This document shows positions 35,954-46,027 of a DNA stretch of 64,000 nucleotides, one piece after another. The DNA comes from Cylindrospermum sp. NIES-4074 (lineage in GTDB: Bacteria; Cyanobacteriota; Cyanobacteriia; Cyanobacteriales; Nostocaceae). The first letter of the stretch is position 1. Each line of letters begins with the position of its first letter. The notes below the pieces were generated by a model. It saw only the letters and a list, made by a program, of their open reading frames with translations. It searched no databases and was not told the origin of the DNA. The position numbers were made by a program, and so were the translations under genes. The stretch spans positions 5,917,687 to 5,981,686 of the forward strand of contig AP018269.1 of the NCBI GenBank assembly GCA_003994795.1, written 5' to 3'.

Positions 35954-37912
35954 ATGAATCAAGAAAATAATTCAATCAATAGCCATATCACAGAATATTT
36001 AGATTATTACTGTGGTTTGTCCGCACCTGGATTTGCAGTTTTACTAAAAGGTGAATGGGGTTCTGGAAAAACATGGTTTATTAATAAGTACCGAGAAAAG
36101 CTAGAAAAAAATAATCAGAAATGCGTGTATGTCAGTCTTTATGGGATGACTAGCTTTTCTGAGATAGAAGACACGTTTTTTCAGCAATTACACCCTGTAC
36201 TGTCATCAAAAGGAATGGCAATAACAGGGAAAATTTTTAAAGGATTGCTAAAAGGTACTCTAAAAATAGATTTGGATGGTGACAGTAAAGATGATGGAGC
36301 ATTAAATATTCAGGTTCCAGAAATCAACCTTCCTGAGTATCTTAAAAATACTGATAAAAGTATTTTGATTTTTGATGATTTAGAACGTTGTCAAATGGAT
36401 ATAGGCAATATATTGGGGTATATTAACTATTTTGTGGAGCAGCAAGGCTTAAAAGTAGTTATCATTGCTAATGAAGATGAACTATTAAAGCAAGATAAAA
36501 TAAAGGAAGATAAATACAAGTCTATTAAAGAGAAGTTAATCGGTAAAACTTTTAACGTTGTCCTAGATTTCAATGGTGCATTAGAAGATTTTATTTGTAG
36601 TGTAGATAATACAGAAGTTAGAAATTTCTTATCTACTAATACTGAATTAATAGAAGAAGTATACAAGACAGCAGAATGCGAAAATTTAAGAATTTTAAAG
36701 CAAATCGTTTTGGACTTTGAAAGAATTTTTAAGGAGCTACCAGAAAAGGCAAGAAGTAAGCCAGAGCTTCTTAAAGACTTCTTAAAATTACTTATGGCTT
36801 TTTCTATTGAAATTAGACGCGGAACGATGCTTCCAAAAGATATTAGCAAATTGGAAGAAGAATATGTATCTTTGATGAGTAAGAAGTATAGTTCGCGTCA
36901 AGCAGCCAGTTCAGATATAAAAGTGAATAATGAAGAACTAACTAAACTTGAAAAAATACTTAGCAGTTACACCATACTAAATCTAGATTTACATGAGCCA
37001 TTTCCAAGTAAAGTGTGGTGGGAAAGATTTTTTGATAAAGGTATCTTAGATAGGCAAGAACTAGATCAATCACTATTAACTAGTAGATATTTTCAGGATG
37101 AAAACACCCCTAATTGGGTTAGACTGTACCACTATCAGCACCTTACTGACGATGAATTTGATAATTTACTCAAGAAGGTTGAATCAGAATATGCTGATGG
37201 ACAATCTCCCGAACTTCGTGAACTTAGAGTAATTCAGCATATCACTGGACTTTTCTTAAGATTATCTGATACTGAACTATATTCAAAAAGTAAAGAAGAG
37301 ATTTTACAGGATTCAAAGTCTTATATTGATAAGTTAAAAGATAATAATCAATTAGATATTACATATAGACCTATTTCTTCAATTAAAGATATAATTGGAG
37401 TGTATGATAGGCTTGATTTCCAAGGAAAAAACCTTCAAGAGTTTAAGGATTTTTCTTCTTATATTGAAGAAGTTAGAAAGTCAGTAAGAGATGCAAATAT
37501 GCCCAATGCTGCTCAAGATTTACTTGTTACTATGCAAAGCGATGTATCGAAATTTTGCATGATGATTTGCCCAAGTAAGTCGCAGGTTCGGGATATATCA
37601 GATCAGAGATATGATGAAATTCCTATATTAAAATACACAAAACCGACAGATTTTATGGAAAAACTTTTACACATGAAATCTGAAGACCAAGAATCTGTTA
37701 TTTGGGCAATAGCCGACCGATATGAGTTAGTTGATATTAATAAGAAATTACTTGAAGAATTGGATTGGCTTAAATCTGTTCGTAATTTGTTGCCAGTAGA
37801 AGCTGCTCGTCATAAAGGTAAGCTTACTAAATATCGTTTAAAAACACTGATTGAACCTCATTTGAATGAAGCAATCGAAAGACTTGAAGCAAAAAGCTCG
37901 GAGGTAAAATGA
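35954..37912 (+). CDS. KAP-type P-loop NTPase
   Basis: A 652-aa cytoplasmic protein. Walker A GEWGSGKT is at residues 33-40 and a Walker B with double Asp (ILIFDDLERC, 137-146) follows, with the intervening KAP-like segment VYVSLYGMTSFSEIE. No transmembrane segments are evident in the P-loop domain. The last 350 residues are helical and charged with no recognised domain. KAP NTPases are recurrent in anti-phage and other defence loci, mostly as abortive-infection style ATPases. The gene is visibly AT-rich compared with proA next door and begins right after a repeat, suggesting acquisition. Confidence 0.8.
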   Translation: MNQENNSINSHITEYLDYYCGLSAPGFAVLLKGEWGSGKTWFINKYREKLEKNNQKCVYVSLYGMTSFSEIEDTFFQQLHPVLSSKGMAITGKIFKGLLKGTLKIDLDGDSKDDGALNIQVPEINLPEYLKNTDKSILIFDDLERCQMDIGNILGYINYFVEQQGLKVVIIANEDELLKQDKIKEDKYKSIKEKLIGKTFNVVLDFNGALEDFICSVDNTEVRNFLSTNTELIEEVYKTAECENLRILKQIVLDFERIFKELPEKARSKPELLKDFLKLLMAFSIEIRRGTMLPKDISKLEEEYVSLMSKKYSSRQAASSDIKVNNEELTKLEKILSSYTILNLDLHEPFPSKVWWERFFDKGILDRQELDQSLLTSRYFQDENTPNWVRLYHYQHLTDDEFDNLLKKVESEYADGQSPELRELRVIQHITGLFLRLSDTELYSKSKEEILQDSKSYIDKLKDNNQLDITYRPISSIKDIIGVYDRLDFQGKNLQEFKDFSSYIEEVRKSVRDANMPNAAQDLLVTMQSDVSKFCMMICPSKSQVRDISDQRYDEIPILKYTKPTDFMEKLLHMKSEDQESVIWAIADRYELVDINKKLLEELDWLKSVRNLLPVEAARHKGKLTKYRLKTLIEPHLNEAIERLEAKSSEVK

Positions 37913-37937
37913 GCAGTTATACAAAAAGTTACGCTTT

Positions 37938-39203
37938 CTAAAACCGTCCATTACCCTGGACAATGTGCTTAACTGTTGTCAAACTTTCCAAGCTAATAAA
38001 TCCCCGACGATGACCTCTTTGATTTGACATTCCCAAAAATGCTGAATCTCCGCGCGAGGGGTTGCGGTAAAATCGGGGGGAAGCGTTGATGTAGGTGGAG
38101 GCGGTGTTGACTCCTAATGCAAATTGGCGGCTTTCTTGGTAGGATTCGGTAACGATGCTGTCGGCGTGACCGCTACTATATTGATTAATCCAGGCGATCG
38201 CACTTTCTAAGCTATCCACCAACTTAAAAGCCACTGTCTTAGTTAAATACGGGTTCCCCCATTCCCCATCTTTGGCTAGCTGCAACTGGGGAAAGGCTTC
38301 TACTAATTCCGCATCACCTTTGAGTTCAAAGCCTTTTTCCTTCAAGCTGTTCCACAACACAGTTAAAGAAGAGGGTAAAGCTTGACGATGAATCAGCACT
38401 TTTTCAATGGCGTTGACTGGATCTGGTTCACTTTCATGGCTATCGAGAATCATCCAGCGCACCATCTCCAAACTAGCATTCAGCGACCAGTAGAGGTAAC
38501 AATTACCCATAGCTGACTTCAAAACTGGGCAAGTTGCTTGTCTAACTACCTGTTGCACCAAGCTAGAACGTCCGTAGGGAATCACTAAATTTACATACTG
38601 GTCTTGAGTAACTAAATCCCGAATGGAAGCACCATGTTCTGCTGTCACCAATTCTATACAACCTGATGGTAAACCAACTTCAGCGATCGCATTTTGTAGA
38701 ACTTCGGCGATCGCTGCATTCGAGTGACTGGCCTCTGTTCCACCCTTCAAAATCAGGCAATTGCCCGTCTTAATACAAAAAGCAGCGGCGATCGCTCCCA
38801 AATCGGGGAAAGCCTCATAAATAAAGCCTATCACTCCCAAAGGCATCAACTGAGAGTAACTCTGGGAGTCTTCCTGTTGATAGTCAGCGTTCCTCACCCG
38901 TCGCAGTGGATCTGATAATTCCCCCAACCGTTGGAGAATATCTACTGTCGTTTCTAACCTGGTGGGAGTCAGCTTTAGCCAATCTAAAATCAACTCTGGC
39001 ACGGCCATTTCCCGACTAGCTTCTAGATCCAAGGTATTGGCTTCTAGGATGTCGTCAAATGAACGTTCAAGCGCCTGTGCCATTGCTAACACAGCGCGAC
39101 TCCGGTCTGCTCCCTTTGTGATCCCCAACTTTAGGGAAGCTTGATAAGCGCGTTTAGCACTGGTAATCGGTTCGGGGCAATCATCTAAAACTTCAACAGT
39201 CAT
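37938..39203 (-). CDS. proA: Gamma-glutamyl phosphate reductase
   Basis: ProA reduces gamma-glutamyl phosphate to glutamate-5-semialdehyde in proline synthesis. The 421-aa protein has the aldehyde dehydrogenase fold: LILKGGTEASHSN and NLVIPYGRSSLVQQV, and the active-site region SAMGNCYLYW, where Cys is conserved but the usual His two positions on is Tyr. It is convergent with the KAP gene, with 25 bp between stops, and upstream of a small membrane protein. Confidence 0.93.
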   Translation of the reverse strand: MTVEVLDDCPEPITSAKRAYQASLKLGITKGADRSRAVLAMAQALERSFDDILEANTLDLEASREMAVPELILDWLKLTPTRLETTVDILQRLGELSDPLRRVRNADYQQEDSQSYSQLMPLGVIGFIYEAFPDLGAIAAAFCIKTGNCLILKGGTEASHSNAAIAEVLQNAIAEVGLPSGCIELVTAEHGASIRDLVTQDQYVNLVIPYGRSSLVQQVVRQATCPVLKSAMGNCYLYWSLNASLEMVRWMILDSHESEPDPVNAIEKVLIHRQALPSSLTVLWNSLKEKGFELKGDAELVEAFPQLQLAKDGEWGNPYLTKTVAFKLVDSLESAIAWINQYSSGHADSIVTESYQESRQFALGVNTASTYINASPRFYRNPSRGDSAFLGMSNQRGHRRGFISLESLTTVKHIVQGNGRF

Positions 39204-39207
39204 TGAG

Positions 39208-39615
39208 TTAACGTCTGTAGGTAAGCCAGACCATTAGTGCTGGCAGGATAGCCAACAGCACAGCCACCATTGCCCAAGTAATAATACTTGAACTATTTGC
39301 CAATCGCAATGCTAATGGTAGCCATATAATCACTAACACGAAAATCACCCCTAGTGCGATCGGCAGATAGCTTTCTCCCAAGCGAGGATGGACTACGTGC
39401 CAAGTCTTTCCCGTCCAACGCCAAGCCCGTTTGTAGGGATAGGTGGTAGACAGTTGCTCCAGGACATAACCATTATCTTCGACAACGAATATTTGCTGAC
39501 AGCGATCGCAACCAAATGCTTCTGTTAGCGTAATGGGAATTAGCTGTCCTCGGCGACGGCAAGGACAGGTATATTCCGTATTTAAGTCTATTTTTTCAGG
39601 TTTTTGTGATTGCAC
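39208..39615 (-). CDS. Zinc-ribbon two-helix membrane protein, unknown
   Basis: A 135-aa protein: four cysteines in a ribbon-like N-terminus (TCPCRRRGQL and FGCDRCQQIF), then an Arg/Trp-rich stretch (AWRWTGKTWHVV) and two hydrophobic helices near the C-terminus (about 86-104 and 112-131). It is probably a membrane-anchored zinc ribbon protein conserved in cyanobacteria. Its stop is four bases from the proA start, so it is likely cotranscribed with proA. Confidence 0.65.
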   Translation of the reverse strand: MQSQKPEKIDLNTEYTCPCRRRGQLIPITLTEAFGCDRCQQIFVVEDNGYVLEQLSTTYPYKRAWRWTGKTWHVVHPRLGESYLPIALGVIFVLVIIWLPLALRLANSSSIITWAMVAVLLAILPALMVWLTYRR

Positions 39616-40385
39616 AAGCGATCTAATAACTTGAGCGAGTTTTTTAATAAACTACGAAAACACCATCCCCAAGGTATGGGGGGTTGGTTTCCCTGTGATC
39701 AACTTTTTGAATCGAAATTGACTCAAGGTACATACAGTAAATTTCAGTTGTCGTAACTAAAAGATCCCGTTTAAAAATTTCCTTCTCTTCATCTGGCAGT
39801 GCAAAGGTAGTTTAGTTAAATTTTTTGGGCATTTATGGCGTCGGCATATCTGGTACAACTCCTAGTCTAAGCGGCGACCACTCCCAAAACAACTTGCTTG
39901 GGTATACTACGCCCATGAAGTAAAAGAGATTGGAAAATCAAGCAAGATTTTTCAGGTTCTGTCAGGATTACTCCTTTAATTATCTTTGGTAGTCATCTGG
40001 TGAGTAGGTCTACCCTGTTTTGCTGACTGATCACAGGGGCTGGTTGAAAACGGGGATAACTAACATCTTGCAATAATCCCAGCAACCGCCTCAGAATTCA
40101 TTTTGAGGAACCAATAGCACTCAGTCCTCTAAAGACGACTGAGAAAAACTTTTAGTCCACTAAAGTGGAATTAGGCTGGATAACCAAAACATCAACCTGT
40201 TTGCCTAACTCTTCTATTTTGGCTAACTTCGCTGCCAAAAGAAGTATTGCACCCGACAATCTTGTTATTTAAACACCCAGCTTAAATCCAGTGTATTACA
40301 CCACACGCAAAACTGCTGGTCTACACTTACAAATGTTAAAACTCAGCAGGTTTGTTTTTGAATTTGATGATGTTATGCTTCTTAA
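39616..40385. other. Large intergenic region
   Basis: About 770 bp upstream of the zinc-ribbon gene and downstream of tRNA-Gly. Its only defined feature is the three-hairpin repeat at 40089-40170. TTGACT at 39717 could be a -35 hexamer, but I see no clear -10. No ORF or known RNA is supported. Confidence 0.4.
40089..40170. repeat. Three-hairpin dispersed repeat, copy 2
   Basis: Same order as 13243-13324: CCTCAGAATTCATTTTGAGG, then CAGTCCTCTAAAGACGACTG, then TCCACTAAAGTGGA. Arm bases changed together keep the hairpins, the pattern expected of selected RNA or DNA structure. Confidence 0.75.
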
Positions 40386-40457
40386 AGCGGGTAACGCGAT
40401 TCGAACGCGCGACATTCACCTTGGCAAGGTGACGCTCTACCACTGAGCTATACCCGC
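40386..40457 (-). tRNA. trnG: tRNA-Gly (GCC)
   Basis: Read on the minus strand: GCGGGTA acceptor, D arm TAGCTCAGTGGTAGAGC, anticodon loop CTTGCCAAG giving GCC, T loop GTTCGAATC and a matching TACCCGC acceptor, 72 nt with discriminator U. CCA is not encoded. It lies between ribH and the zinc-ribbon gene in its own space. Confidence 0.95.
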
Positions 40458-40560
40458 AACTTCCATATGAATACTATGTTGCCAGATTTTTCCCTGTTTG
40501 TCAAGCCCATAATTTAGTTATTGGTCAAGAGTTGATTTAACTCTTGACTCAAGACCCACC

Positions 40561-41127
40561 CTAGCCTACTTCTTCTGACTCAGGGGCAAAGTTGCCGGCT
40601 AAGGAAGCTGGTAAGGGTTGGGCATTACGAGCATATGGTTCTGCTAAGTTAGAGCGCAATTGCCGCATGAGGCTAGCCATTTCTAAGGCGTTCATGGCGT
40701 AGTCCCAGCCATGATTGCTTTTAATGCCTGCCCGTTCTAAGGCTTGCTGCATGGTGTCTACTGTCAAAATGCCAAAAATCACGGGTACACCTGTTTGAAA
40801 GCCTGTGGCGGCGATACCCTTGGCGACTTCTGAGGATACATAATCAAAATGAGGCGTTTGCCCTTTGATGACTGCGCCTAGACAAATTATGGCATCATAG
40901 CGATGGGAAAGTGCCAGTTGGCGAGCGACAAGAGGCACTTCAAAGCTTCCCGGAACCCAAACGTAGTCCACCTGACTGCCGTGGGGATTGGTATCGATGC
41001 CGTGACGTTTCAAGCAATCTTGGCATCCTTCTAGAAGCTTAACGGTAACTAGGTCATTGAATCGACCAATTACCAATGCAAACCGCAAAGGTTCTGTTTG
41101 AGTAAAACTTCCCTCAAAAACTGCCAT
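40561..41127 (-). CDS. ribH: 6,7-dimethyl-8-ribityllumazine synthase
   Basis: Riboflavin synthesis enzyme. The 188-aa protein has the family motifs [47 protein letters not shown] and [20 protein letters not shown] 30-residue C-terminal extension ([18 protein letters not shown]) is common in cyanobacterial versions. It lies downstream of psbZ on the same strand, a gene order often found in cyanobacteria. Confidence 0.95.
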   Translation of the reverse strand: MAVFEGSFTQTEPLRFALVIGRFNDLVTVKLLEGCQDCLKRHGIDTNPHGSQVDYVWVPGSFEVPLVARQLALSHRYDAIICLGAVIKGQTPHFDYVSSEVAKGIAATGFQTGVPVIFGILTVDTMQQALERAGIKSNHGWDYAMNALEMASLMRQLRSNLAEPYARNAQPLPASLAGNFAPESEEVG

Positions 41128-41297
41128 AATTGCCTCTTAAATTCACTTTAAATCTATTTCTTCTCTCAAGGCAGAGGAGCAGGAAAGCATATTCAGAAAA
41201 AAGGAACAAGGAAAAATCTCTCCTGTTGCCTTTTTACTTAGCTTTTCTGCTCCTCTAGTTTTTATGTTATCTGCCTGTGCTTGGGTGAAGCCGTTGT

Positions 41298-41486
41298 CTA
41301 CACCACAAAAAAGTTTAATATTCCGACCAACAGCACTAAAGCAGTCCAAACTCCAGAACCAACCCAGAGCAGCTTTTTAGATTCCACCCAGTTTTGGGGG
41401 GTAGCATAGGCAACGGGTACGCCCACAACTAGGACAAAAGATACAAAAACTAGAGATACTAAAGCGATTTGAAATACTAAGGTCAT
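41298..41486 (-). CDS. psbZ: Photosystem II protein Z
   Basis: PsbZ (Ycf9), a 62-aa two-helix subunit at the PSII periphery that influences light-harvesting. Helices are at residues 3-24 and 37-60, with the conserved linker [15 protein letters not shown]. The ATG at 41486 is used; the frame's earlier start at 41501 adds five residues that are not part of PsbZ. Confidence 0.95.
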   Translation of the reverse strand: MTLVFQIALVSLVFVSFVLVVGVPVAYATPQNWVESKKLLWVGSGVWTALVLLVGILNFFVV

Positions 41487-41760
41487 TTTTGTTTCTCCCA
41501 AGATAGCGATATAGTGACACTTCCCAGCACCACCGCATCGCGTATGGTGTGGGCTTCTCAGTAACCTGGTAAATACTCAGGTGCTTTCAGACTAATTTTT
41601 TGTAAAGGGTTACACTGACTGTTTTTCCCTATTTTTAAGCTATCAGAAATTGCGTCACTATAGTCATTAGTTGGTGGTTGGTTGTGGCTAGTTTGTTTTA
41701 CCACTGACCATTGACAGCATGGCTGGGGAAAATCCCGCTACCTACTGATTATTGACAATT

Positions 41761-44454
41761 ATGGACTTAATTCTTTGCCACACTACAGCTGATTTTGATG
41801 CTCTGGGAGCAGCGGTAGGGCTAACTCGCTTACTACCGGGAAGTAAGATTGTGCTATCTGGTGGATCTCACCCTCCTGTCAGGGATTTTTTGGCATTGCA
41901 TCGGGATGAGTATCCTTTGATTGAACGGCGTGCTGTGAATCCAGAAAAAATCCGTTCTCTGACGGTGGTGGATACGCAACAGCGCGATCGCTTGGGGAAA
42001 GCTGCCGAATGGTTAGATTTACCCCATATCAAGGAAATCATAGTTTATGACCATCACATAGGGCAACAACTAGATATTCCGGCTACACATTTGTATGTTT
42101 CCCCTGTGGGAGCGACTACTACTTTAATGGTGGAACAGTTGCAACAACGGCAAATTTCCCTCACTCCCTCGGAAGCAACTGTGATGGCTTTGGGTATCCA
42201 TGTTGACACTGGTTCGCTAACCTATGACCAATCTACACCCAGAGATGCTTTAGCTTTGGCTTGGTTGATGCAACAGGGGGCCAGCTTGTCGGTAATTTCT
42301 ACTTACCGTGATCCTGGGTTGTCTCCCCAATTGCAGCAGCTGTTAACTGAGGCGTTGGAAAATTTAGAATATTTCAATTTACGGGGATATACGATCGCCT
42401 GGATAACTCTGAAAACTGAGGGTTTTGTGCCTGGTTTATCCGGTTTAGCCTCGGAACTCATTGAGTTAACCGAAATTGACGCCATTTTGTTGGCTAACGA
42501 ATATCCTTTAGGTGAAGGTGAATGGCGATTGACAGTAATTGGGCGATCGCAAATTCCCGGTACAAATCTTCACCTCTTATTTCAACTTTTGGGTGGTGGC
42601 GGTCATTCCCAAGCAGCATCGCTAAATCTCCGCACAGCAGACACCCAAGCAATTTTAACCCAACTCTTAGATGGCATAAAAGCGCAAATTCCCCATCCCC
42701 CCACAGCCAGAGATTTGATGTCCTCCCCAGTCCGTACCATCCGCCCAGAAACCACCATTGCGGAAGCACAGCGGATTTTGTTGCGCTACGGACATTCTGG
42801 TTTATCTGTAGTTAATCCCCAAGGGCAATTAGTTGGTATAATTTCTCGCCGTGATTTGGATATTGCCTTACACCACGGGTTTAATCATGCCCCTGTCAAA
42901 GGCTACATGACAACGAATCTCAAGACAATTACACCAGATACCACACTGCCAGAAATTGAAGCGTTGATGGTGACATATGATATCGGACGCTTACCAGTAT
43001 TGCAAGATGGGCAGCTAGTGGGAATTGTCACCCGTACTGATGTTTTGCGGGAATTACATCAAGCCGATAGGGATAGGAGATATGGGGAAACACAGAGAGA
43101 AAGTGATATTAATCTTCCTCAATTAGAAAATAAACTAGCACCCCAATTATGGCAACTACTCACCACCGCATCCCAAGAAGCAGAAAAACGCGGTTGGCAT
43201 CTTTATTTAGTAGGTGGTGCAGTGCGGGATTTGCTATTAGCAGAAGCAGCAGCAGGCAGCTTAATGATTAAAGATATTGACTTGGTAGTTGATGGGTTTC
43301 ACAAAGCAGCAGATGTGGGTGCAGGTGTAGAATTAGCAAAAGCATTACAGCGAATTTATCCTCAAGCCCGTTTAGAAATTCATGGCGCTTTTCAAACTGC
43401 TGCTTTGCTATGGCACAAAGATCCGGAATTAGATTCATTATGGGTAGATATTGCCACTTCTAGAACAGAATTCTATCCTTACCCCGCAGCAAATCCAGAA
43501 GTCGAAGCCAGTTCTATTCGTCAAGACTTGTACCGTCGAGATTTTACTATCAACGCAATGGCATTGCGGCTAACTTCCCCTCGTGCTGGGGAATTGCTCG
43601 ATTTTTTTAGCGGTTTACTAGATTTAAAAGCCAAGCAAATTCGGACTTTACACGCTAACAGTTTTATTGAAGATCCTACCCGAATTTATCGCGGTGTGCG
43701 TTTTGCTGTGCGCTTTGGATTTGAGATGGAAGCCCGAACAGAAGAGTATATCCGCTATGCTATCAACAGCGGCGTTTATGATCGCACTTCTCAGGAAAAT
43801 AGCAAAACTCCCGCCCTGCAAACTCGCCTCAAAACAGAATTAAAACATATTCTGGAAGCACCATACTGGAAATCAGCTTTGGAATTACTCGATAACTTAG
43901 GGGCGTTACAATGTATTCATCCTACCCTAAAGTTAGATCCAGAACTTCTGCGACAATTACGTTTATTAGAACGCTGTCTACGACGATTTGATTCCCAACA
44001 AACCTTAATTCACTGGCAAATACGTTTAGAAGTTTTAATTGCCCATTTAGCACCCAAATTTCGAGCGAAAGTGGCAAAAAATCTGCAATTAGCTGATGAT
44101 AGCATTGCCAGATTAAAGAACTTATCCCCAACACAAACTGAGGTGATAACCTCATTACAAACTTGCCAGCGTCCCAGTCAAATAGTGAAATTACTGCGAC
44201 AGTATGACTTAAATACCATAATTTTAATTGCTGTGCAAAGTCCGCGAGTAATTAGGCGGCAGATTTGGCAATATTTCACAGTTTGGGCGAATGTACAGCC
44301 CCCATTAAATGGCAATGATTTAAAACAACTAGGTTATAAACCTAGCCCCCTGTATAAACAAATGTTGGATGAGTTACTTGCTGAAACTTTGGACGGCTTG
44401 ATTAAAGATAAAATAGAGGCTGAGAACTTTTTAATACAGCACTATCCCCGATAA
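41761..44454 (+). CDS. cca: CCA tRNA nucleotidyltransferase with DHH and CBS domains
   Basis: An 897-aa multidomain enzyme adding CCA (or part of it) to tRNA 3' ends. Residues about 1-300 are a DHH/DHHA1 phosphoesterase (DFDALGAA, VVDTQQRDR, YDHHIG, GGGHSQAAS). About 315-435 are two CBS domains (SSPVRTIRPETTIAEAQRI, GYMTTNLKTITPDTT). About 470-895 are a poly(A) polymerase-type class II nucleotidyltransferase (LVGGAVRDLLL, DIDLVVDG, RRDFTINAMAL). This DHH-CBS-PAP order occurs in cyanobacteria and Aquifex. The ATG at 41761 was used rather than the TTG at 41752. Confidence 0.92.
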   Translation: MDLILCHTTADFDALGAAVGLTRLLPGSKIVLSGGSHPPVRDFLALHRDEYPLIERRAVNPEKIRSLTVVDTQQRDRLGKAAEWLDLPHIKEIIVYDHHIGQQLDIPATHLYVSPVGATTTLMVEQLQQRQISLTPSEATVMALGIHVDTGSLTYDQSTPRDALALAWLMQQGASLSVISTYRDPGLSPQLQQLLTEALENLEYFNLRGYTIAWITLKTEGFVPGLSGLASELIELTEIDAILLANEYPLGEGEWRLTVIGRSQIPGTNLHLLFQLLGGGGHSQAASLNLRTADTQAILTQLLDGIKAQIPHPPTARDLMSSPVRTIRPETTIAEAQRILLRYGHSGLSVVNPQGQLVGIISRRDLDIALHHGFNHAPVKGYMTTNLKTITPDTTLPEIEALMVTYDIGRLPVLQDGQLVGIVTRTDVLRELHQADRDRRYGETQRESDINLPQLENKLAPQLWQLLTTASQEAEKRGWHLYLVGGAVRDLLLAEAAAGSLMIKDIDLVVDGFHKAADVGAGVELAKALQRIYPQARLEIHGAFQTAALLWHKDPELDSLWVDIATSRTEFYPYPAANPEVEASSIRQDLYRRDFTINAMALRLTSPRAGELLDFFSGLLDLKAKQIRTLHANSFIEDPTRIYRGVRFAVRFGFEMEARTEEYIRYAINSGVYDRTSQENSKTPALQTRLKTELKHILEAPYWKSALELLDNLGALQCIHPTLKLDPELLRQLRLLERCLRRFDSQQTLIHWQIRLEVLIAHLAPKFRAKVAKNLQLADDSIARLKNLSPTQTEVITSLQTCQRPSQIVKLLRQYDLNTIILIAVQSPRVIRRQIWQYFTVWANVQPPLNGNDLKQLGYKPSPLYKQMLDELLAETLDGLIKDKIEAENFLIQHYPR

Positions 44455-44524
44455 TTCATATTTTTCAAATAAGGAAAAATGATGAATTTTGGAGAATCGA
44501 GAAAAATAGGAATTGCAGACAATT

Positions 44525-45289
44525 CTAAATTGTATCTGGGTCGATATTTAACTCCCGCAGTTTTGCTGCTAAACGTTCTGCTCTTTGAGCCTCCTGTTCT
44601 GCCCTTTGAGCTTCATATTGTGCCTTTCGGGCTTCCTGTTGTGCCTTTCGAGCTTGTATTTCTGCCCTTTGAGTTTCTTGTTGTGCCGTTTCTTCAGGTG
44701 TCGGCACTAGTTCCCCAACTGGTGTAAAAAACCGCAATAATCCCTGATAAATTCCCAGATATAAGCCTAGTTGATGACTCCACAAATGTCCTTGTTCATT
44801 TGGTTCCAGAGGTTGATATTCTCCATCTAGTAAATGAAATCCAGCAAATTCTAGTGTATAAGGGTCAAACCAAAAATAATCTGGTGTACGAAAGGTATTT
44901 TGGTAAAGTTCTTTTTTAAATTCTTTATCAGTATTAGCTGTGGTTGGTGAGAGAATTTCCACAATTACATTAGGATATTTACCATCTTCTTCCCAAACAA
45001 CCCAACTTTTACGGGTTTTGCGATCAGTTCCCAACACTACAAAAAAGTCTGGGCCTCGGAAATCTTCTGATTTTTTTTGGTTAGGACTATAGTAAATGGT
45101 TAGATTTCCAGCAGCATAGAAATCATTTCTATCTTTCCACAGCCATTCCAGACATTTGAAAAGTAGGATGATTTGTCGCAGATGTAGTTCTGTTTCCACA
45201 GGAGGTTCGTCACTATATAAATCACTTGGGGGAAAGATAACATCTTGGGAAATGCCTGCTTGAGAATCTAATTCTTGAGCAATGGTCAT
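44525..45289 (-). CDS. Uma2-family protein with C-terminal coiled coil
   Basis: A 254-aa Uma2-family protein. The PD-(D/E)XK-like core has RGPDFFVVLG, YPNVIVEILSPTT and YFWFDPYTLEF. Residues about 195-250 are an Ala/Gln/Arg-rich tandem helix (EAQRAEQEAQRAER) ending in LRELNIDPDTI; this coiled tail is common in the cyanobacterial subfamily. Role unknown. Confidence 0.85.
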   Translation of the reverse strand: MTIAQELDSQAGISQDVIFPPSDLYSDEPPVETELHLRQIILLFKCLEWLWKDRNDFYAAGNLTIYYSPNQKKSEDFRGPDFFVVLGTDRKTRKSWVVWEEDGKYPNVIVEILSPTTANTDKEFKKELYQNTFRTPDYFWFDPYTLEFAGFHLLDGEYQPLEPNEQGHLWSHQLGLYLGIYQGLLRFFTPVGELVPTPEETAQQETQRAEIQARKAQQEARKAQYEAQRAEQEAQRAERLAAKLRELNIDPDTI

Positions 45290-45463
45290 AGAATGGATAC
45301 GGCATTAAGTAGTTATAGGTTTATTTTAGCAGTGCTGTAGTTGGGCGATGGCGTAACTTGCACCCATTGAGATATGAGCAAAACAGGCGATCGTTAACAA
45401 GCCTTGATTAACTGGCAATTTCGTCTTATTATGTAATAATATGTAAGTAGTTTGGGTAAGCGT

Positions 45464-45709
45464 ATGCCGCAGACACAACAGAAGTCCGTCACCTTTAGAA
45501 CCGAGGCAGCGAAACTTGCCACCCTTGATGCTCTCTCTGAGTCTTTGGGTCGTGACAGGACTTCACTTCTCAATGAAGCTCTTGATGCTTTCATTGAAGT
45601 TCAGACTTGGCACAAGCGCGAGATTATGAAAGCACTAGAAGAAGTGCGTCGGGGTGAAATGATTTCAGAAGAAGAAATGGATGAATTTTTCAAAGAACTC
45701 ATCTCATGA
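45464..45709 (+). CDS. Ribbon-helix-helix antitoxin (ParD/CopG type)
   Basis: An 81-aa protein with an N-terminal strand KSVTFRTEAAKLATLDALSESLGRDRTSLLNEAL typical of ribbon-helix-helix DNA binding, and an acidic C-terminal helix (EEEMDEFFKELIS). It overlaps the toxin gene by 4 bp, the normal antitoxin-first order. The ATG at 45464 is used; four earlier codons are dispensable. Confidence 0.85.
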   Translation: MPQTQQKSVTFRTEAAKLATLDALSESLGRDRTSLLNEALDAFIEVQTWHKREIMKALEEVRRGEMISEEEMDEFFKELIS

Positions 45710-45993
45710 AACTTGTCTGGTCTCCCACGTCGAAACGACATCTTGTTGCCATTAAGGAATACCTGGTAGACCGAAATCCCAAGACTGCTGAAAGCGTCAT
45801 TCTGGCAATTCAATCATCGGCAAAAGCTCTCAAAAAAACACCATTTATCGGACGACCTGGACGAGTAGAGGGAACCCGCGAACTTGTCATTCAAAAGACT
45901 TCCTTTATTGTCGTCTACTCAGTCACTGAGCGGGTTGAGATACTTGCCGTCATTCACTCTTCACGGATGTGGCCAGACTCGTTTTCAACATGA
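45706..45993 (+). CDS. ParE/RelE-family toxin
   Basis: A 95-aa RelE/ParE toxin: LVWSPTSKRHLVAIKEYLVDR, TPFIGRPGRVEGTRELVI and the C-terminal EILAVIHSSRMWPD. With the preceding antitoxin it forms a type II module. It differs clearly from the RelE fused at 24071-26323. Confidence 0.88.
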   Translation: MKLVWSPTSKRHLVAIKEYLVDRNPKTAESVILAIQSSAKALKKTPFIGRPGRVEGTRELVIQKTSFIVVYSVTERVEILAVIHSSRMWPDSFST

Positions 45994-46027
45994 TTGAGGT
46001 TTGGCAAAAATAAGTAATCGCCTGGTT

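Noticed and set aside
41143-41349. 68-aa minus ORF overlapping psbZ
   Set aside because: Out-of-frame shadow of psbZ and its 3' spacer.
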